Shown here piece by piece: positions 55,728 to 64,000 of a stretch of DNA of 64,000 nt. The position numbers and the translations under genes are program-made. Each line of letters begins with the position of its first letter. Position 1 is the stretch's first letter. The DNA is taken from contig NZ_CP134867.1 of the NCBI RefSeq assembly GCF_031954525.1, positions 1,550,001-1,614,000 on the forward strand, read 5' to 3'. The notes under the pieces were generated by a model that was given only the letters and a program-made list of their open reading frames with translations, searched no databases and was not told the origin of the DNA. This DNA is from Dyella sp. BiH032. Its GTDB lineage: Bacteria; Pseudomonadota; Gammaproteobacteria; Xanthomonadales; Rhodanobacteraceae.

Positions 55728-56684
55728 TTACTCGGTGTAGGCGCCGTACCCGCGCAGCCGGTGGTAGCGCTGTTCCAGCAGCTGGTCGATGGGCAGCGCC
55801 TCCAGCTCGTCCAGCTGGTTGAGCAGCACGGCCTTCAGGCGGACGGCCATGGAATGCGGGTTGCGGTGCGCGCCGCCCAGCGGCTCGCGCACCACCTTGT
55901 CGATCAGGCCCAGCTCCAGCAGGCGCGGCGCGGTCAGGCCCAGGGCCTCGGCGGCGTCCTTGGCCTTGTCGGCGCTCTTCCACAGGATCGAGGCGCAGCC
56001 CTCGGGCGAGATCACCGAGTACGTGGAGTACTGCAGCATGATGGTGCGGTCGCCCACGCCGATGGCCAGCGCGCCGCCGGAGCCGCCCTCGCCGATCACC
56101 GTGCAGACGATCGGCACGCGCAGGTCGGCCATTTCCAGCAGGTTGCGGGCGATGGCCTCGCTCTGGCCGCGCTCTTCGGCGCCGACGCCGGGATAGGCGC
56201 CGGGCGTGTCGATCAGGGTGAGCAGGGGCAGCTTGAAGCGCTCGGCGAGCTTCATCAGGCGCAGCGCCTTGCGGTAGCCCTCCGGGCGCGGCATGCCGAA
56301 ATTGCGGCGCACCTTGCCCTTGGTGTCGCGCGCCTTCTGGTGGCCGATGATCACCACCGAGCGGCCGTTGATACGGCCGATGCCGCCCACGATGGCCGCG
56401 TCATCGGCATACGCGCGGTCGCCGGCCAGTTCGTGGAACTCATCGCACATCACGCCGATGTAGTCGAGGGTGTACGGACGCGCGGGATGGCGCGACAGCT
56501 GGGTGACCTGCCACGAGCTGAGGTTGCGGAAGATTTCCGCCGTCTTGATCTTCAGCTTTTCCCGGAGGCGGGCGACTTCATCATCGATGTTGAACGCCTG
56601 GCCATGGCTGGCATGGCGAAGCTCTTCGATCTTCGCGTCCAGCTCGGCAATCGGTTGTTCGAAATCGAGGAAGTTCGGGTTCAT
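55728..56684 (-). CDS. accA: Acetyl-CoA carboxylase carboxyltransferase subunit alpha
   Basis: AccA (318 aa, E. coli 319) with AccD transfers carboxyl from biocarboxyl carrier to acetyl-CoA, the first step of fatty acid synthesis. It begins [22 protein letters not shown]. Active-site glycines appear in [14 protein letters not shown], with VIGEGGSGG forming one oxyanion hole, and [21 protein letters not shown] is the family signature. It follows dnaE by 101 bases on the same strand, the conserved dnaE-accA order. Confidence 0.97.
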   Translation of the reverse strand: MNPNFLDFEQPIAELDAKIEELRHASHGQAFNIDDEVARLREKLKIKTAEIFRNLSSWQVTQLSRHPARPYTLDYIGVMCDEFHELAGDRAYADDAAIVGGIGRINGRSVVIIGHQKARDTKGKVRRNFGMPRPEGYRKALRLMKLAERFKLPLLTLIDTPGAYPGVGAEERGQSEAIARNLLEMADLRVPIVCTVIGEGGSGGALAIGVGDRTIMLQYSTYSVISPEGCASILWKSADKAKDAAEALGLTAPRLLELGLIDKVVREPLGGAHRNPHSMAVRLKAVLLNQLDELEALPIDQLLEQRYHRLRGYGAYTE

Positions 56685-56785
56685 TCGGTGCTATTCGGGA
56701 CACGGAAGCGGGGCAGTATACCGGGCCGGCGGAAAAGGCGAGAACGGGGCCGTATGGGCTGCAGGGCGCCCGGACGAGGCACGGG

Positions 56786-59700
56786 CTAGTCCCCGCGGCC
56801 GCCGCCGGTCTGCTCGCGCACGATCCGTAGTTTCGCTGCCTGCACGCCGGGCACGGCGCGCACCGCGCGCAGCAGCTCAGGGATGGCCTCGACGCGCCAG
56901 GCCTCGCCGAGCTCCAGGTCGGCCTGGGCGGTCTTGTTGTGGTAGCCGTGCAGGACTACGGAAGTGCGGCCGTTGCGGTAACCGGCCAGGGTGTGGCGCA
57001 GCTGGTCGACGAAGCCGGGCCCCACGCCGTTCAATTTCACGTGCAGCACACGCGCGAAGCGGCGACAGGCATCGCCCAGCGTGAGCGCGCTGCGGGCGCG
57101 CACGGCAAAGCCGCCACCGGAGAAATCGTCGATGCGCAGCCCGCCTTCCACCACCAGGATCTCGTCGCGGGTGAGCAGTGGGGCGACCTGCTGGTACAGC
57201 TCGCCGAAGAAGCTCACCTCGATGACGCCGGTGCCGTCTTCCAGGCGGACGAAGGCGTCGCTCTCGCCGCGCTTGCGGATGGCGGTGATCATGCCGGCCA
57301 CGGTCCACGGCGTGTCGGGCCCGCGGCGGAAGCGGTTGTCGTCGCCATCGTTCTTGCGCGGGCGCGGCGGCTGGTAACGTTCGGCGATCTCGCCGAGCGG
57401 GCAGGTGGACAGCTGCAGCAGTTCCTCACGCCACGGGTCGGTGGGATGGCCGGAGAGGTAATGGCCTAGGGTGTCGCGCTCGCCCTGCAGCTTCTGCTCC
57501 AGCGGCCATTCGGGCGCGGTGGGCAGGTCGATCTGCACCACGGGAGCAACGCCGCCCCCGCTCTTGTCAGACATGGCGGCGCCGAACATGTCGTTCTGGC
57601 CCGACTGCTTGTCGCGCAGGTGCTGTTCCGCCGCCTTGATGGCGTCAGGCAGCTGCAGCATCAGGCTGGCGCGGGTCGGCGCCAGCGCGTCCAGCGCGCC
57701 GGAAAGAATGAGCGCTTCCAGCACGCGCCGATTGAGCTTGGTGGGATCGACACGACGGCAGAAATCGGCGAGGTCCTTGTACGAACCTCCACGCCGGCGT
57801 TCGTCGGCGATCGCCTCGCAGGCACCCTGGCCGACGCCTTTGATCGCACCCAGGCCGTAGCGGATGACCTTGGGTTCCACCGCGACGAACATGAACTCCG
57901 ACGCATTGACGTCCGGCGGCAGCACCGTCAGGCCGATCGCCTTGGACTCGTCGATGAAGGTTACCGCCTTGTCGGTGTTGTCCATGTCCGACGAGATCGT
58001 CGCGGCCATGAACTCGGCGGGGTAGTGCGCCTTCAGCCATGCGGTCTGGTACGAGACCAGCGCGTAGGCGGCCGCGTGCGATTTGTTGAAGCCGTAGCCG
58101 GCGAACTTCTCCATCAGGTCGAAGATTTCGTCGGCCTTCTCGCCGCTGAGCCCGTCCTTGGCCGCGCCTTCGCGGAACTTGGCGCGCTCCTTCGCCATCT
58201 CCTCGACTTTCTTCTTGCCCATCGCGCGGCGCAGCAGGTCGGCGCCGCCGAGCGAGTAGCCGCCCACGATCTGCGCCATCTGCATCACCTGCTCCTGATA
58301 GACCATGATGCCGTAGGTCTCTTTCAGGATCGGCTCGACGCGCGGATCGGGGTACTGCACTTCCTCGCGGCCGTGCTTGCGCGCGACGAAGCTGGGAATC
58401 AGGTCCATCGGGCCGGGGCGGTACAGCGCCACCAGCGCCACGATGTCCTCGAAGCGGTCGGCGCGCGCGTCCTTGAGCATGCGCTGCATGCCCGAGGATT
58501 CGAGCTGGAACACGGCCACCGTCTTGGCCTGCTGCAGCAGCTTGTAGGTGTCAGGGTCGTCCAGCGGCAGCGCGGCGATGTCCAGCGCTTCCTGGCCTTC
58601 CTTCGCGCGGCGCGCGTTGATGGCCTTAACCGCCCAGTCGATGATGGTGAGCGTGCGCAGGCCGAGGAAGTCGAACTTCACCAGGCCGACCGCTTCGACG
58701 TCGTCCTTGTCGTACTGCGTCACCACGCCGCCACCGCCCGGTTCGCAGTAAAGCGGGGCGAATTCGGTCAGCGGCTTCGGGCCGATCACCACGCCGCCGG
58801 CGTGCTTGCCGGCGTTGCGGGTGAGGTTTTCCAGCTTGAGTGCCAGGTCGATCAGCGTGCGCGCTTCCTCGTCCTGCTCGTACAGATCGCAGAATTCCCT
58901 GACGATGCGATCGGGGTCTTTCTTGGCCTTCTCCGAACGGCCCAGCGCACAGGACAGCGTGAGGTCGAGCGGGCGCGGCGGGATCAGCTTGGCGATCTTG
59001 TCGACCGCGTTGTAGCCCATGCCCAGCACGCGACCGGAGTCGCGCAGCACCGCCTTCGCGGCCATCGAGCCGTAGGTGATGATCTGGCTGACGTGGTCGC
59101 GGCCGTACTTGCGCGCGACGTAGTCGATCACCTCGTCGCGGCGGTCCATGCAGAAGTCGATGTCGAAGTCCGGCATCGACACGCGTTCCGGATTGAGGAA
59201 GCGCTCGAACAGCAGGTTGAACGGCAGCGGGTCCAGGTCGGTGATCTTCAGCACCCACGCCACCAGCGAGCCGGCACCCGAGCCGCGGCCCGGACCCACC
59301 GGGATGCCGTTCTGCTTACCCCAGTTGATGAAGTCCGCCACGATCAGGAAGTAGCCGGGGAAGCCCATCTTGATGATGACGTCCAGCTCGCGGTCGAGGC
59401 GGGCGACGTAGTCATCGAGCGTGTAGCCGGGCGCCAGCGGGTTGGTGGCGAGGCGCTCCTTCAGGCCCTGGTGCGCGAGCTCGCGGATGTAGCTGGCCAG
59501 GTCGTGGCCTTCCGGCACGGGGAAGTTGGGCAGGTAGTACGTACCGAAGCTCAGCTCCAGCGTGCAGCGCTTGGCCAGCTCGACGGTGTTTTCCAGCGCC
59601 TCGGGGATGTCCGCGAACAGCTCGGCCATCTGCTGGGGCGTCTTGAGGTACTGCTGGTCGCTGTAGTCGCGCGGGCGCTTGGGATCGGCCAGCACGCGTC

Positions 59701-60358
59701 CCTGGTTGATGCAAACGCGGGCCTCGTGCGCCTCGAAGTCGTCCTGGCGCAGGAAGCGCACGTCGTTGCTGGCGACGACGGGCAAGTCCAGTTCGGTGGC
59801 GAGAGCCAGCGCGGCGGCGTTCCAGGTTTCCTCGCCCTCGCGGCCGCAGCGGGTGAGTTCCAGATACAGACGGTCCTTGAACTGGCGGGCGAACGGTCGC
59901 AGGCGTGCCGCCGCTACCGCGACACCCTGGTTCACCGCCAGGCGCGCCACTTCGTTCTCGCGGCCGACCAGCGCGATCAGGCCCTCGGTGGCTTCCGGCG
60001 TGAGCCAGGCGGCCTCCGCCAGCGGACGCCCCGTACCCTGGCCCTCGCGCCACACGCGCGAGACCAGGCGCGACAGATTCAGATAGCCGTCGCGGTTCTG
60101 GCAGATCAGCGTGACGCGCGAAGGGCGCGGATCGTCCGGCAGGCTGATCCACAGGTCGCAGCCGCCGATCGGCTTGATGCCGGCTGCGCTGCAGGCCTTG
60201 TAGAACTTCACCAGCGCGAACATGTTCGTCTCGTCGGTCAGCGCGACGGCGGGGATGCCTTCGCGCACGCAGGCTTCGACCAGCGCCTTGATGCGGATGG
60301 TCGAATCGACCAGCGAGTATTCGCTGTGCAGGTGGAGGTGGGCGAAGCGGACGGTCAT
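56786..60358 (-). CDS. dnaE: DNA polymerase III subunit alpha
   Basis: DnaE (1190 aa) is the replicative polymerase. The N-terminal PHP domain begins FAHLHLHSEYSLVDSTI. The catalytic aspartates lie in MPDFDIDFCMDRRDEVIDY, and fingers-domain motif GGYSLGGADLLRRAMGKKK is intact. The internal clamp-binding motif QNDMFG is at about residue 935. The OB-fold and C-terminal tau-binding region complete the expected length. ATG 60358 is preceded only by a weak GTGAG ribosome binding site, which lies within a 6-bp hairpin. A rnhB-dnaE-accA-tilS cluster is typical; here rnhB is 2.9 kb away. Confidence 0.97.
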   Translation of the reverse strand: MTVRFAHLHLHSEYSLVDSTIRIKALVEACVREGIPAVALTDETNMFALVKFYKACSAAGIKPIGGCDLWISLPDDPRPSRVTLICQNRDGYLNLSRLVSRVWREGQGTGRPLAEAAWLTPEATEGLIALVGRENEVARLAVNQGVAVAAARLRPFARQFKDRLYLELTRCGREGEETWNAAALALATELDLPVVASNDVRFLRQDDFEAHEARVCINQGRVLADPKRPRDYSDQQYLKTPQQMAELFADIPEALENTVELAKRCTLELSFGTYYLPNFPVPEGHDLASYIRELAHQGLKERLATNPLAPGYTLDDYVARLDRELDVIIKMGFPGYFLIVADFINWGKQNGIPVGPGRGSGAGSLVAWVLKITDLDPLPFNLLFERFLNPERVSMPDFDIDFCMDRRDEVIDYVARKYGRDHVSQIITYGSMAAKAVLRDSGRVLGMGYNAVDKIAKLIPPRPLDLTLSCALGRSEKAKKDPDRIVREFCDLYEQDEEARTLIDLALKLENLTRNAGKHAGGVVIGPKPLTEFAPLYCEPGGGGVVTQYDKDDVEAVGLVKFDFLGLRTLTIIDWAVKAINARRAKEGQEALDIAALPLDDPDTYKLLQQAKTVAVFQLESSGMQRMLKDARADRFEDIVALVALYRPGPMDLIPSFVARKHGREEVQYPDPRVEPILKETYGIMVYQEQVMQMAQIVGGYSLGGADLLRRAMGKKKVEEMAKERAKFREGAAKDGLSGEKADEIFDLMEKFAGYGFNKSHAAAYALVSYQTAWLKAHYPAEFMAATISSDMDNTDKAVTFIDESKAIGLTVLPPDVNASEFMFVAVEPKVIRYGLGAIKGVGQGACEAIADERRRGGSYKDLADFCRRVDPTKLNRRVLEALILSGALDALAPTRASLMLQLPDAIKAAEQHLRDKQSGQNDMFGAAMSDKSGGGVAPVVQIDLPTAPEWPLEQKLQGERDTLGHYLSGHPTDPWREELLQLSTCPLGEIAERYQPPRPRKNDGDDNRFRRGPDTPWTVAGMITAIRKRGESDAFVRLEDGTGVIEVSFFGELYQQVAPLLTRDEILVVEGGLRIDDFSGGGFAVRARSALTLGDACRRFARVLHVKLNGVGPGFVDQLRHTLAGYRNGRTSVVLHGYHNKTAQADLELGEAWRVEAIPELLRAVRAVPGVQAAKLRIVREQTGGGRGD

Positions 60359-60362
60359 GCGG

Positions 60363-60377
60363 ACTCACGCGGTGAGT
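60363..60377 (-). promoter_or_regulatory. Inverted repeat over the dnaE ribosome binding site
   Basis: ACTCAC (60363-60368) and GTGAGT (60372-60377) flank GCG, four bases upstream of the dnaE start codon. As RNA it would fold over the GTGAG ribosome binding site; as DNA it could be an operator. Short enough to be chance. Confidence 0.3.
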
Positions 60378-60615
60378 GGTGGGAGGCTAGCGGGGGCTGC
60401 GGTGGTGGGCAAGATTGACTTCCGCGGGGAATGGGCGGTTGGCGCCGCGGGGCGCTTTGGTTGCGCGTGTCATGCCGGCTGCGCTTTGTTCCGCCACACT
60501 GGTGCACTAGGTCGCGCCGCCCCTATCTACTGCCGTCATTCTGGCGTTGGGGCGGGCGCGGCGAGTCATCCAGCGGGGTCATGGCTCGGTTCTCGGGACG
60601 TGTCGCCAGCCGTGT
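60378..60615. other. Non-coding stretch upstream of dnaE
   Basis: No gene, convincing promoter or strong hairpin was found in these 238 bases. Open frames crossing it have no family resemblance. The dnaE promoter must lie here or beyond but was not recognised. Confidence 0.4.
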
Positions 60616-60993
60616 CTCGCCCCTCGCGGGGCGAGGGTTTCGCTCTCCTGCCGGAGAGCGAGTTACTTCTTCTTGCTTGCCCATCCCCTCAAGGGGGACC
60701 ACGAGAAGAAGTAACCAAGAAGAAGGGCCCCCTGCGCGGCGCCCTCCGCAGCCTTCGCTGCTGCGGGTGCGTTGAGGGCTGGCCGGGCTTTTCGACAGGG
60801 CATCCTGCCCTGATCGAAAAGGCGGGGACATCCCTGTCCCCGCCCCGCTTCGCGGGCCTGATCGTCCAGCCCTCACCGCCGCGAAGGGAACCCGGAAGAT
60901 CAAGAGCCACACGGAGCGTCGCTTCGCTCGCTCTTGTTCTTGCTTTTGCTTGCCGCGGTACTGCACTTCTCCTTCTCCCCTCCGGGGAGAAGG
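60616..60993. repeat. Composite multi-hairpin intergenic element
   Basis: About 380 bases hold at least nine stems in series: 60616-60635 (8 bp), 60641-60660 (8 bp, TGCC loop), 60662-60673 with 60704-60715 (12 bp perfect), 60746-60766 (7 bp), 60789-60820 (14 bp, one bulge), 60821-60844 (10 bp), 60844-60856 (5 bp), 60901-60936 (7 bp) and 60971-60993 (10 bp). An outer 10-bp helix, 60773-60782 with 60866-60875, encloses three of them in a multibranch fold. It resembles dispersed intergenic elements of Xanthomonadales as I remember them. Protein coding is unlikely: any frame is interrupted by the palindromes' reading. Confidence 0.6.
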
Positions 60994-61116
60994 CGGGATG
61001 AGGGGTGGGTGCTTGCCATACTCTTCCTAATTTTCCCAACCACTCAGCCTCACAGTTGCCATGCCCGCCCCCGGCTGGCATGGTTCCGGGCTTTCCGCCG
61101 CGCCCCGGAGCGCCCG

Positions 61117-62556
61117 ATGTCGTTGATTCGCTCTCTGTTCGCCGTGAAGCCTGTTGAGGCCTCGCTCACCGCCGATGATTCGCTGAGGCGGACGCTGGGT
61201 CTGAAGGAACTGATCGTGCTGGGCGTGGGGGCGGTGATCGGTGCGGGTATTTTCGTGATCACGGGGCAGGCGGCGGCGGAGCATGCGGGGCCGGCGCTGA
61301 CGCTCTCCTTCGTGCTGGCGGGGTTGGCGGCGGCGCTGGCGGCGCTGAGCTATGCGGAGTTCGCGGCGATGCTGCCGGTGTCCGGCAGCGCCTATGTGTA
61401 CGCCTATGCCACCTTCGGGGAGCTGCTGGCGTGGTTCATCGGGTGGAACGTGGTGGCGGAATACCTGCTGGCGGTGTCGTCCGTGGCAGTGGGCTGGTCC
61501 GGCTATGGTGTGGGGCTGCTCAACAGCATCGGCATTCGCGTGCCGGCGGCGCTCGCCAACGCACCGCTCAGCTTCAAGGACGGGCATCTGCAGGCGACGG
61601 GGGCCTTGCTGAACCTGCCGGCGCTGCTGGTCGTGGCGGCGCTGACCGCGCTGCTGTACCGCGGCACGCAGCAATCCACCTTTTTCGCCAGCGTGGTGGT
61701 GGCGCTCAAGGTGATCGTGGTGGTGCTGTTCGTGGTCTGCGGCCTGCAGTACGTGGACCCCGCGCTATGGCATCCCTTCGTACCGGAAAACCAGGGCGGC
61801 GACCATTACGGCTGGTCGGGCGTGTTCCGCGCCGCGACCAGTGTCTTCTACGCCTACATCGGCTTCGACGCGGTGGCCACGGCCGCACAGGAAACCCGCA
61901 ACCCGCAGCGCAACGTGCCGGCCGGCATTCTCATCTCGCTGGCAGTCTGCACGGTGCTCTACATCATCGTGGCCGCGGTCCTGACCGGCCTGGTGCCGTA
62001 TCCGCAGCTGGGCACGGCCGAGCCGGTGGCGACCGCGCTGGCAGCCCATCCGTCGCTGGCCTGGCTGAAGATCCTTACCCAGGTGGGCGCCGTCGCTGGC
62101 CTGACCTCGGTGATCCTGGTGATGCACCTGGGGTTGTCGCGCATCCTCTACAGCATGGCGGGCGACGGCCTGCTGCCGACGTTCTTCGGGGCCGTGCACG
62201 AACGCCACCGTACGCCGCACCGGACCACGCTGCTGGTGGGTACGGTCGGCGGCATCCTCGCCGCGGTGTTCCCGCTCAGCCTGCTGGGCGACCTGCTTTC
62301 GATGGGCACCTTGCTGGCGTTCGCCACGGTCTGCATCGGCGTGCTGGTGCTCCGCCGCACGCATCCCAACATCCCGCGCGGCTTCCGCGTGCCGGCGGCG
62401 CCGTTCGTCTGCAGCCTGGGTGTGCTGGTGTGCGCCTTCCTGCTCGCCCAGATGAACCTGGGGAACTGGATGCTGCTCGCCGCGTGGACCACGATCGGCC
62501 TGCTCATCTACGCCGGCTACGGCTATCGCCACAGCCGCCTGCGCGGGCGCGGCTGA
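61117..62556 (+). CDS. APC-family amino acid permease (cationic amino acid transporter/YfnA-like)
   Basis: This 479-aa inner-membrane transporter has about 12 membrane segments. The APC signature is LGLKELIVLGVGAVIGAGIFV in TM1 (shown as GVGAVIGAGIF), with FYAYIGFDAVATAAQETRNPQRN in TM6-loop, typical of the CAT subgroup that moves cationic or broad amino acids with protons. The start is ATG 61117 with CGGAG upstream; the open frame runs back into the repeat element but without similarity. It sits on the opposite strand between dnaE and rnhB, as if inserted in that cluster. Confidence 0.9.
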   Translation: MSLIRSLFAVKPVEASLTADDSLRRTLGLKELIVLGVGAVIGAGIFVITGQAAAEHAGPALTLSFVLAGLAAALAALSYAEFAAMLPVSGSAYVYAYATFGELLAWFIGWNVVAEYLLAVSSVAVGWSGYGVGLLNSIGIRVPAALANAPLSFKDGHLQATGALLNLPALLVVAALTALLYRGTQQSTFFASVVVALKVIVVVLFVVCGLQYVDPALWHPFVPENQGGDHYGWSGVFRAATSVFYAYIGFDAVATAAQETRNPQRNVPAGILISLAVCTVLYIIVAAVLTGLVPYPQLGTAEPVATALAAHPSLAWLKILTQVGAVAGLTSVILVMHLGLSRILYSMAGDGLLPTFFGAVHERHRTPHRTTLLVGTVGGILAAVFPLSLLGDLLSMGTLLAFATVCIGVLVLRRTHPNIPRGFRVPAAPFVCSLGVLVCAFLLAQMNLGNWMLLAAWTTIGLLIYAGYGYRHSRLRGRG

Positions 62557-62594
62557 GCAAGCGGCGGCCGATCCGGTCCGTACGGGTCCATCCT

Positions 62595-62810
62595 TCAGGA
62601 AATGCGAAAGCGCACTTCCCAGGCCGGCTGTTCGATGTAGTGATCCAGGCCGGCGACCTTCAGCGGGTGCAGGTTGTAGTCAACGTGGCCGACGTCGGGC
62701 AGCGGTAATGACGGTGTGCCGTTTGCGGCCACGGCGGATACCGTGCCGTGTTCTTCAGGCATGTACAGGCTACCGGGGCTGACGGGGTGGATGGTTTCCT
62801 GACGTTTCAT
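62595..62810 (-). CDS. Small hypothetical protein (71 aa)
   Basis: Not recognised. ATG 62810 has an AGGAG at good spacing, which is the main support. The protein starts MKRQETIHPVSPGSLYMPEE, has no membrane segment or signal peptide, and ends in HYIEQPAWEVRFRIS. It has one Cys-free, His- and Pro-rich sequence with little low complexity. The frame stays open upstream to 63002 but with GC-rich shadow-like residues. It stands alone, convergent with the permease gene (38-base gap). Confidence 0.55.
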   Translation of the reverse strand: MKRQETIHPVSPGSLYMPEEHGTVSAVAANGTPSLPLPDVGHVDYNLHPLKVAGLDHYIEQPAWEVRFRIS

Positions 62811-63220
62811 GGCTGGACTCCTGCGGCGTCTCGCATGCGCCGCTGGCGTTCCCGCAAGGCATTGGGCCGGTGCCCGCGGAGGGTTGCACCATGCGTCCCT
62901 GCCTGAAGTTGCGACCGCGCCGTGGGATCGGTGTCCGGCGGTCGACGATGCAGTCAGCCTACTTCGTCCTGCTTCATCCGTTCGATGCGTCGCGCCGCAC
63001 AAAGGTTGCTGCCGTGGGCGCCCCGGCGAAAGACGGAGCCCGATCGGACGGATGGCTCTCCTTGCAGACGCGGCGGACCACGCGCGGCGTCTTCCGATCG
63101 TGGACGTAGTCTAGTCCTTTCCCCGGGACGATGGCCCATGTCGAAGGACATGCGCGGAAAGGGCGTCTGCCCGCGGATTTTGGCCTCTTTGATGCTTCGC
63201 CGCGTGCAGCGGCGGCGGAC
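62811..63220. other. Non-coding gap between the small protein gene and rnhB
   Basis: These 410 bases contain no recognisable gene. One 6-bp hairpin, CATGTC (63137-63142) with GACATG (63147-63152), lies 69 bases downstream of the rnhB stop and might end the lpxB-rnhB transcript, without a T run. No sigma70 promoter of good quality was found for the 71-aa gene. Confidence 0.4.
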
Positions 63221-63814
63221 TCAGAACAGCGTGCCCTGGTCCAGCATCAGCTTCACCGGCGCGAAGCTGCGGCGGTGTTCGATGCACGGCCCGAGACGCT
63301 GCAGCGCCTCGACGTGTGCGGGCGTCGCATAACCCTTGTGCGAAGCGAAGCCATAGCCCGGATGCGTCGATTCCATCGCCACCATGATGCGGTCGCGCGT
63401 GACCTTGGCGAGGATCGAGGCCGCGCTGATCGCCGGCTCCAACGCGTCGCCGCCGACGATGGCGCGGCCGGGGCAGGGCAGGTTCTTCGGCAGTGCGTTG
63501 CCGTCGATCCAGGCTTCGTGCGCGCCGGGCTGCAGCCCGGCGACGGCGCGGCTCATGCCGGCCATGGTGGCCTGGAAAATATTGAGCTGGTCGATCTCCG
63601 TCACGCTCATCGCCACCACGCAGTGCGCGATCGCGTGGGTGACGATCAGTTCGTAGAGGGCTTCGCGCTTGGCTTCGCTGAGTTTCTTGGAATCGTCGAG
63701 CCCGTCGATGGGGCGCGCCGGATTTAGGATCACCGCAGCCACCACCACTGGCCCGGCGAGCGGTCCGCGGCCGGCTTCGTCGACACCCGCGATGTGGCGC
63801 ATGCGCTTGCTCAT
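63221..63814 (-). CDS. rnhB: Ribonuclease HII
   Basis: RNase HII (197 aa) removes ribonucleotides embedded in DNA and RNA of hybrids. Catalytic acidic residues are in [15 protein letters not shown] (Asp and Glu), and further along in [10 protein letters not shown] and [14 protein letters not shown]. The DSKKL motif is present. ATG 63814 overlaps the lpxB stop as ATGA; an internal ATG at 63802 is possible. lpxB-rnhB coupling is conserved in proteobacteria. Confidence 0.95.
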   Translation of the reverse strand: MSKRMRHIAGVDEAGRGPLAGPVVVAAVILNPARPIDGLDDSKKLSEAKREALYELIVTHAIAHCVVAMSVTEIDQLNIFQATMAGMSRAVAGLQPGAHEAWIDGNALPKNLPCPGRAIVGGDALEPAISAASILAKVTRDRIMVAMESTHPGYGFASHKGYATPAHVEALQRLGPCIEHRRSFAPVKLMLDQGTLF

Positions 63815-64000
63815 CGCGGGCGCTCGATCAGATCGGCGATGGCCGCGGCAGCGTGATCGCCGGCCTCGCCCTCCAATTCGCCGCGCAGGATGCGATGCAG
63901 TTGCTCGAACGCGGCGACGATCTCGCCGCGCCGGCGGCTGTCGCGAAAGAGTTCCAGGGTGGCAAGGGCGAGCTTGTCCGGCGTGCAATCGTCCTGCATC
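63811..64000 (-). CDS. lpxB: Lipid-A-disaccharide synthase, C-terminal end (partial)
   Basis: Only about 62 codons remain, ending at TGA 63811-63813. The residues ([19 protein letters not shown], then [11 protein letters not shown]) match the C-terminal helices of LpxB, the glycosyltransferase that joins two acylated glucosamines in lipid A synthesis. The overlap with rnhB supports this. The beginning lies off the right edge. Confidence 0.75.
   Translation of the reverse strand, partial: MQDDCTPDKLALATLELFRDSRRRGEIVAAFEQLHRILRGELEGEAGDHAAAAIADLIERPR

Noticed and set aside
57620-60418. 932-aa open frame on the + strand inside dnaE
   Set aside because: Shadow of dnaE; no domain seen.
60934-61116. 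N-terminal extension of the permease to ATG 60934
   Set aside because: Reads through the palindrome at 60971-60993; the APC family N-terminus and a good ribosome binding site support ATG 61117.

Overview
The window looks like the chromosome of a high-GC gammaproteobacterium of the Xanthomonadales (Lysobacterales), most likely Rhodanobacteraceae (Dyella, Luteibacter or Rhodanobacter type). That placement is inferred from protein similarity held in memory, the gene order lpxB-rnhB-dnaE-accA-tilS and rng-yhdP-tldD, and a GC-rich structured intergenic repeat; no database search was possible.

The first 27.5 kb is the transcription/translation superoperon, all on the + strand: the end of rplL, then rpoB-rpoC, the str operon (rpsL, rpsG, fusA, tuf) closed by a clear terminator, the S10 operon (rpsJ to rpsQ), the spc genes (rplN to secY) and the alpha genes (rpsM, rpsK, rpsD, rpoA, rplQ) closed by a second strong terminator. 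The genes are near-contiguous with several ATGA/TGATG overlaps. The gaps that do exist (before rpoB, rpsL, rpsJ, rpsH, rpsE, rpsM and rplQ) hold promoters and RNA hairpins. The str and S10 leaders carry matching parts: an upstream GAGGYGC hairpin box, a sigma70-type promoter with 17-bp spacing, and a hairpin at the predicted 5' end of the transcript. rpmJ is absent from its usual place after secY.

From 27.6 to 38.5 kb lie accessory and housekeeping genes: dsbB, a class II DAHP synthase, a secreted peptide-amidase-like enzyme, a diheme plus triheme cytochrome c pair whose first gene may be leaderless, a GFA-family protein, an ATP-pyrophosphatase overlapping a Mug-type DNA glycosylase that lacks the canonical catalytic Asn, an MscS channel and a two-component system.

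From 38.5 to 55.5 kb is an envelope and proteolysis region: rng-yhdP, a fatty acid hydroxylase/sterol desaturase family gene placed between yhdP and tldD, tldD and pmbA separated by a secreted S53 serine-carboxyl peptidase and two small genes (yjgA and a DUF1653 gene), a DUF4870 membrane protein, then ispA-xseB, a secreted hypothetical protein, tilS and a NYN/LOTUS protein. From 55.7 kb to the end are accA, dnaE, rnhB and the end of lpxB on the - strand. This conserved cluster is interrupted by an APC-family amino acid permease, a 71-aa protein gene and a ~380-bp multi-hairpin repeat-like element.

No tRNA, rRNA, insertion sequence, prophage or CRISPR array was seen. The most interesting non-coding signals are the twin leader modules, the composite repeat at 60.6-61.0 kb and a 37-bp motif found upstream of two unrelated - strand genes.
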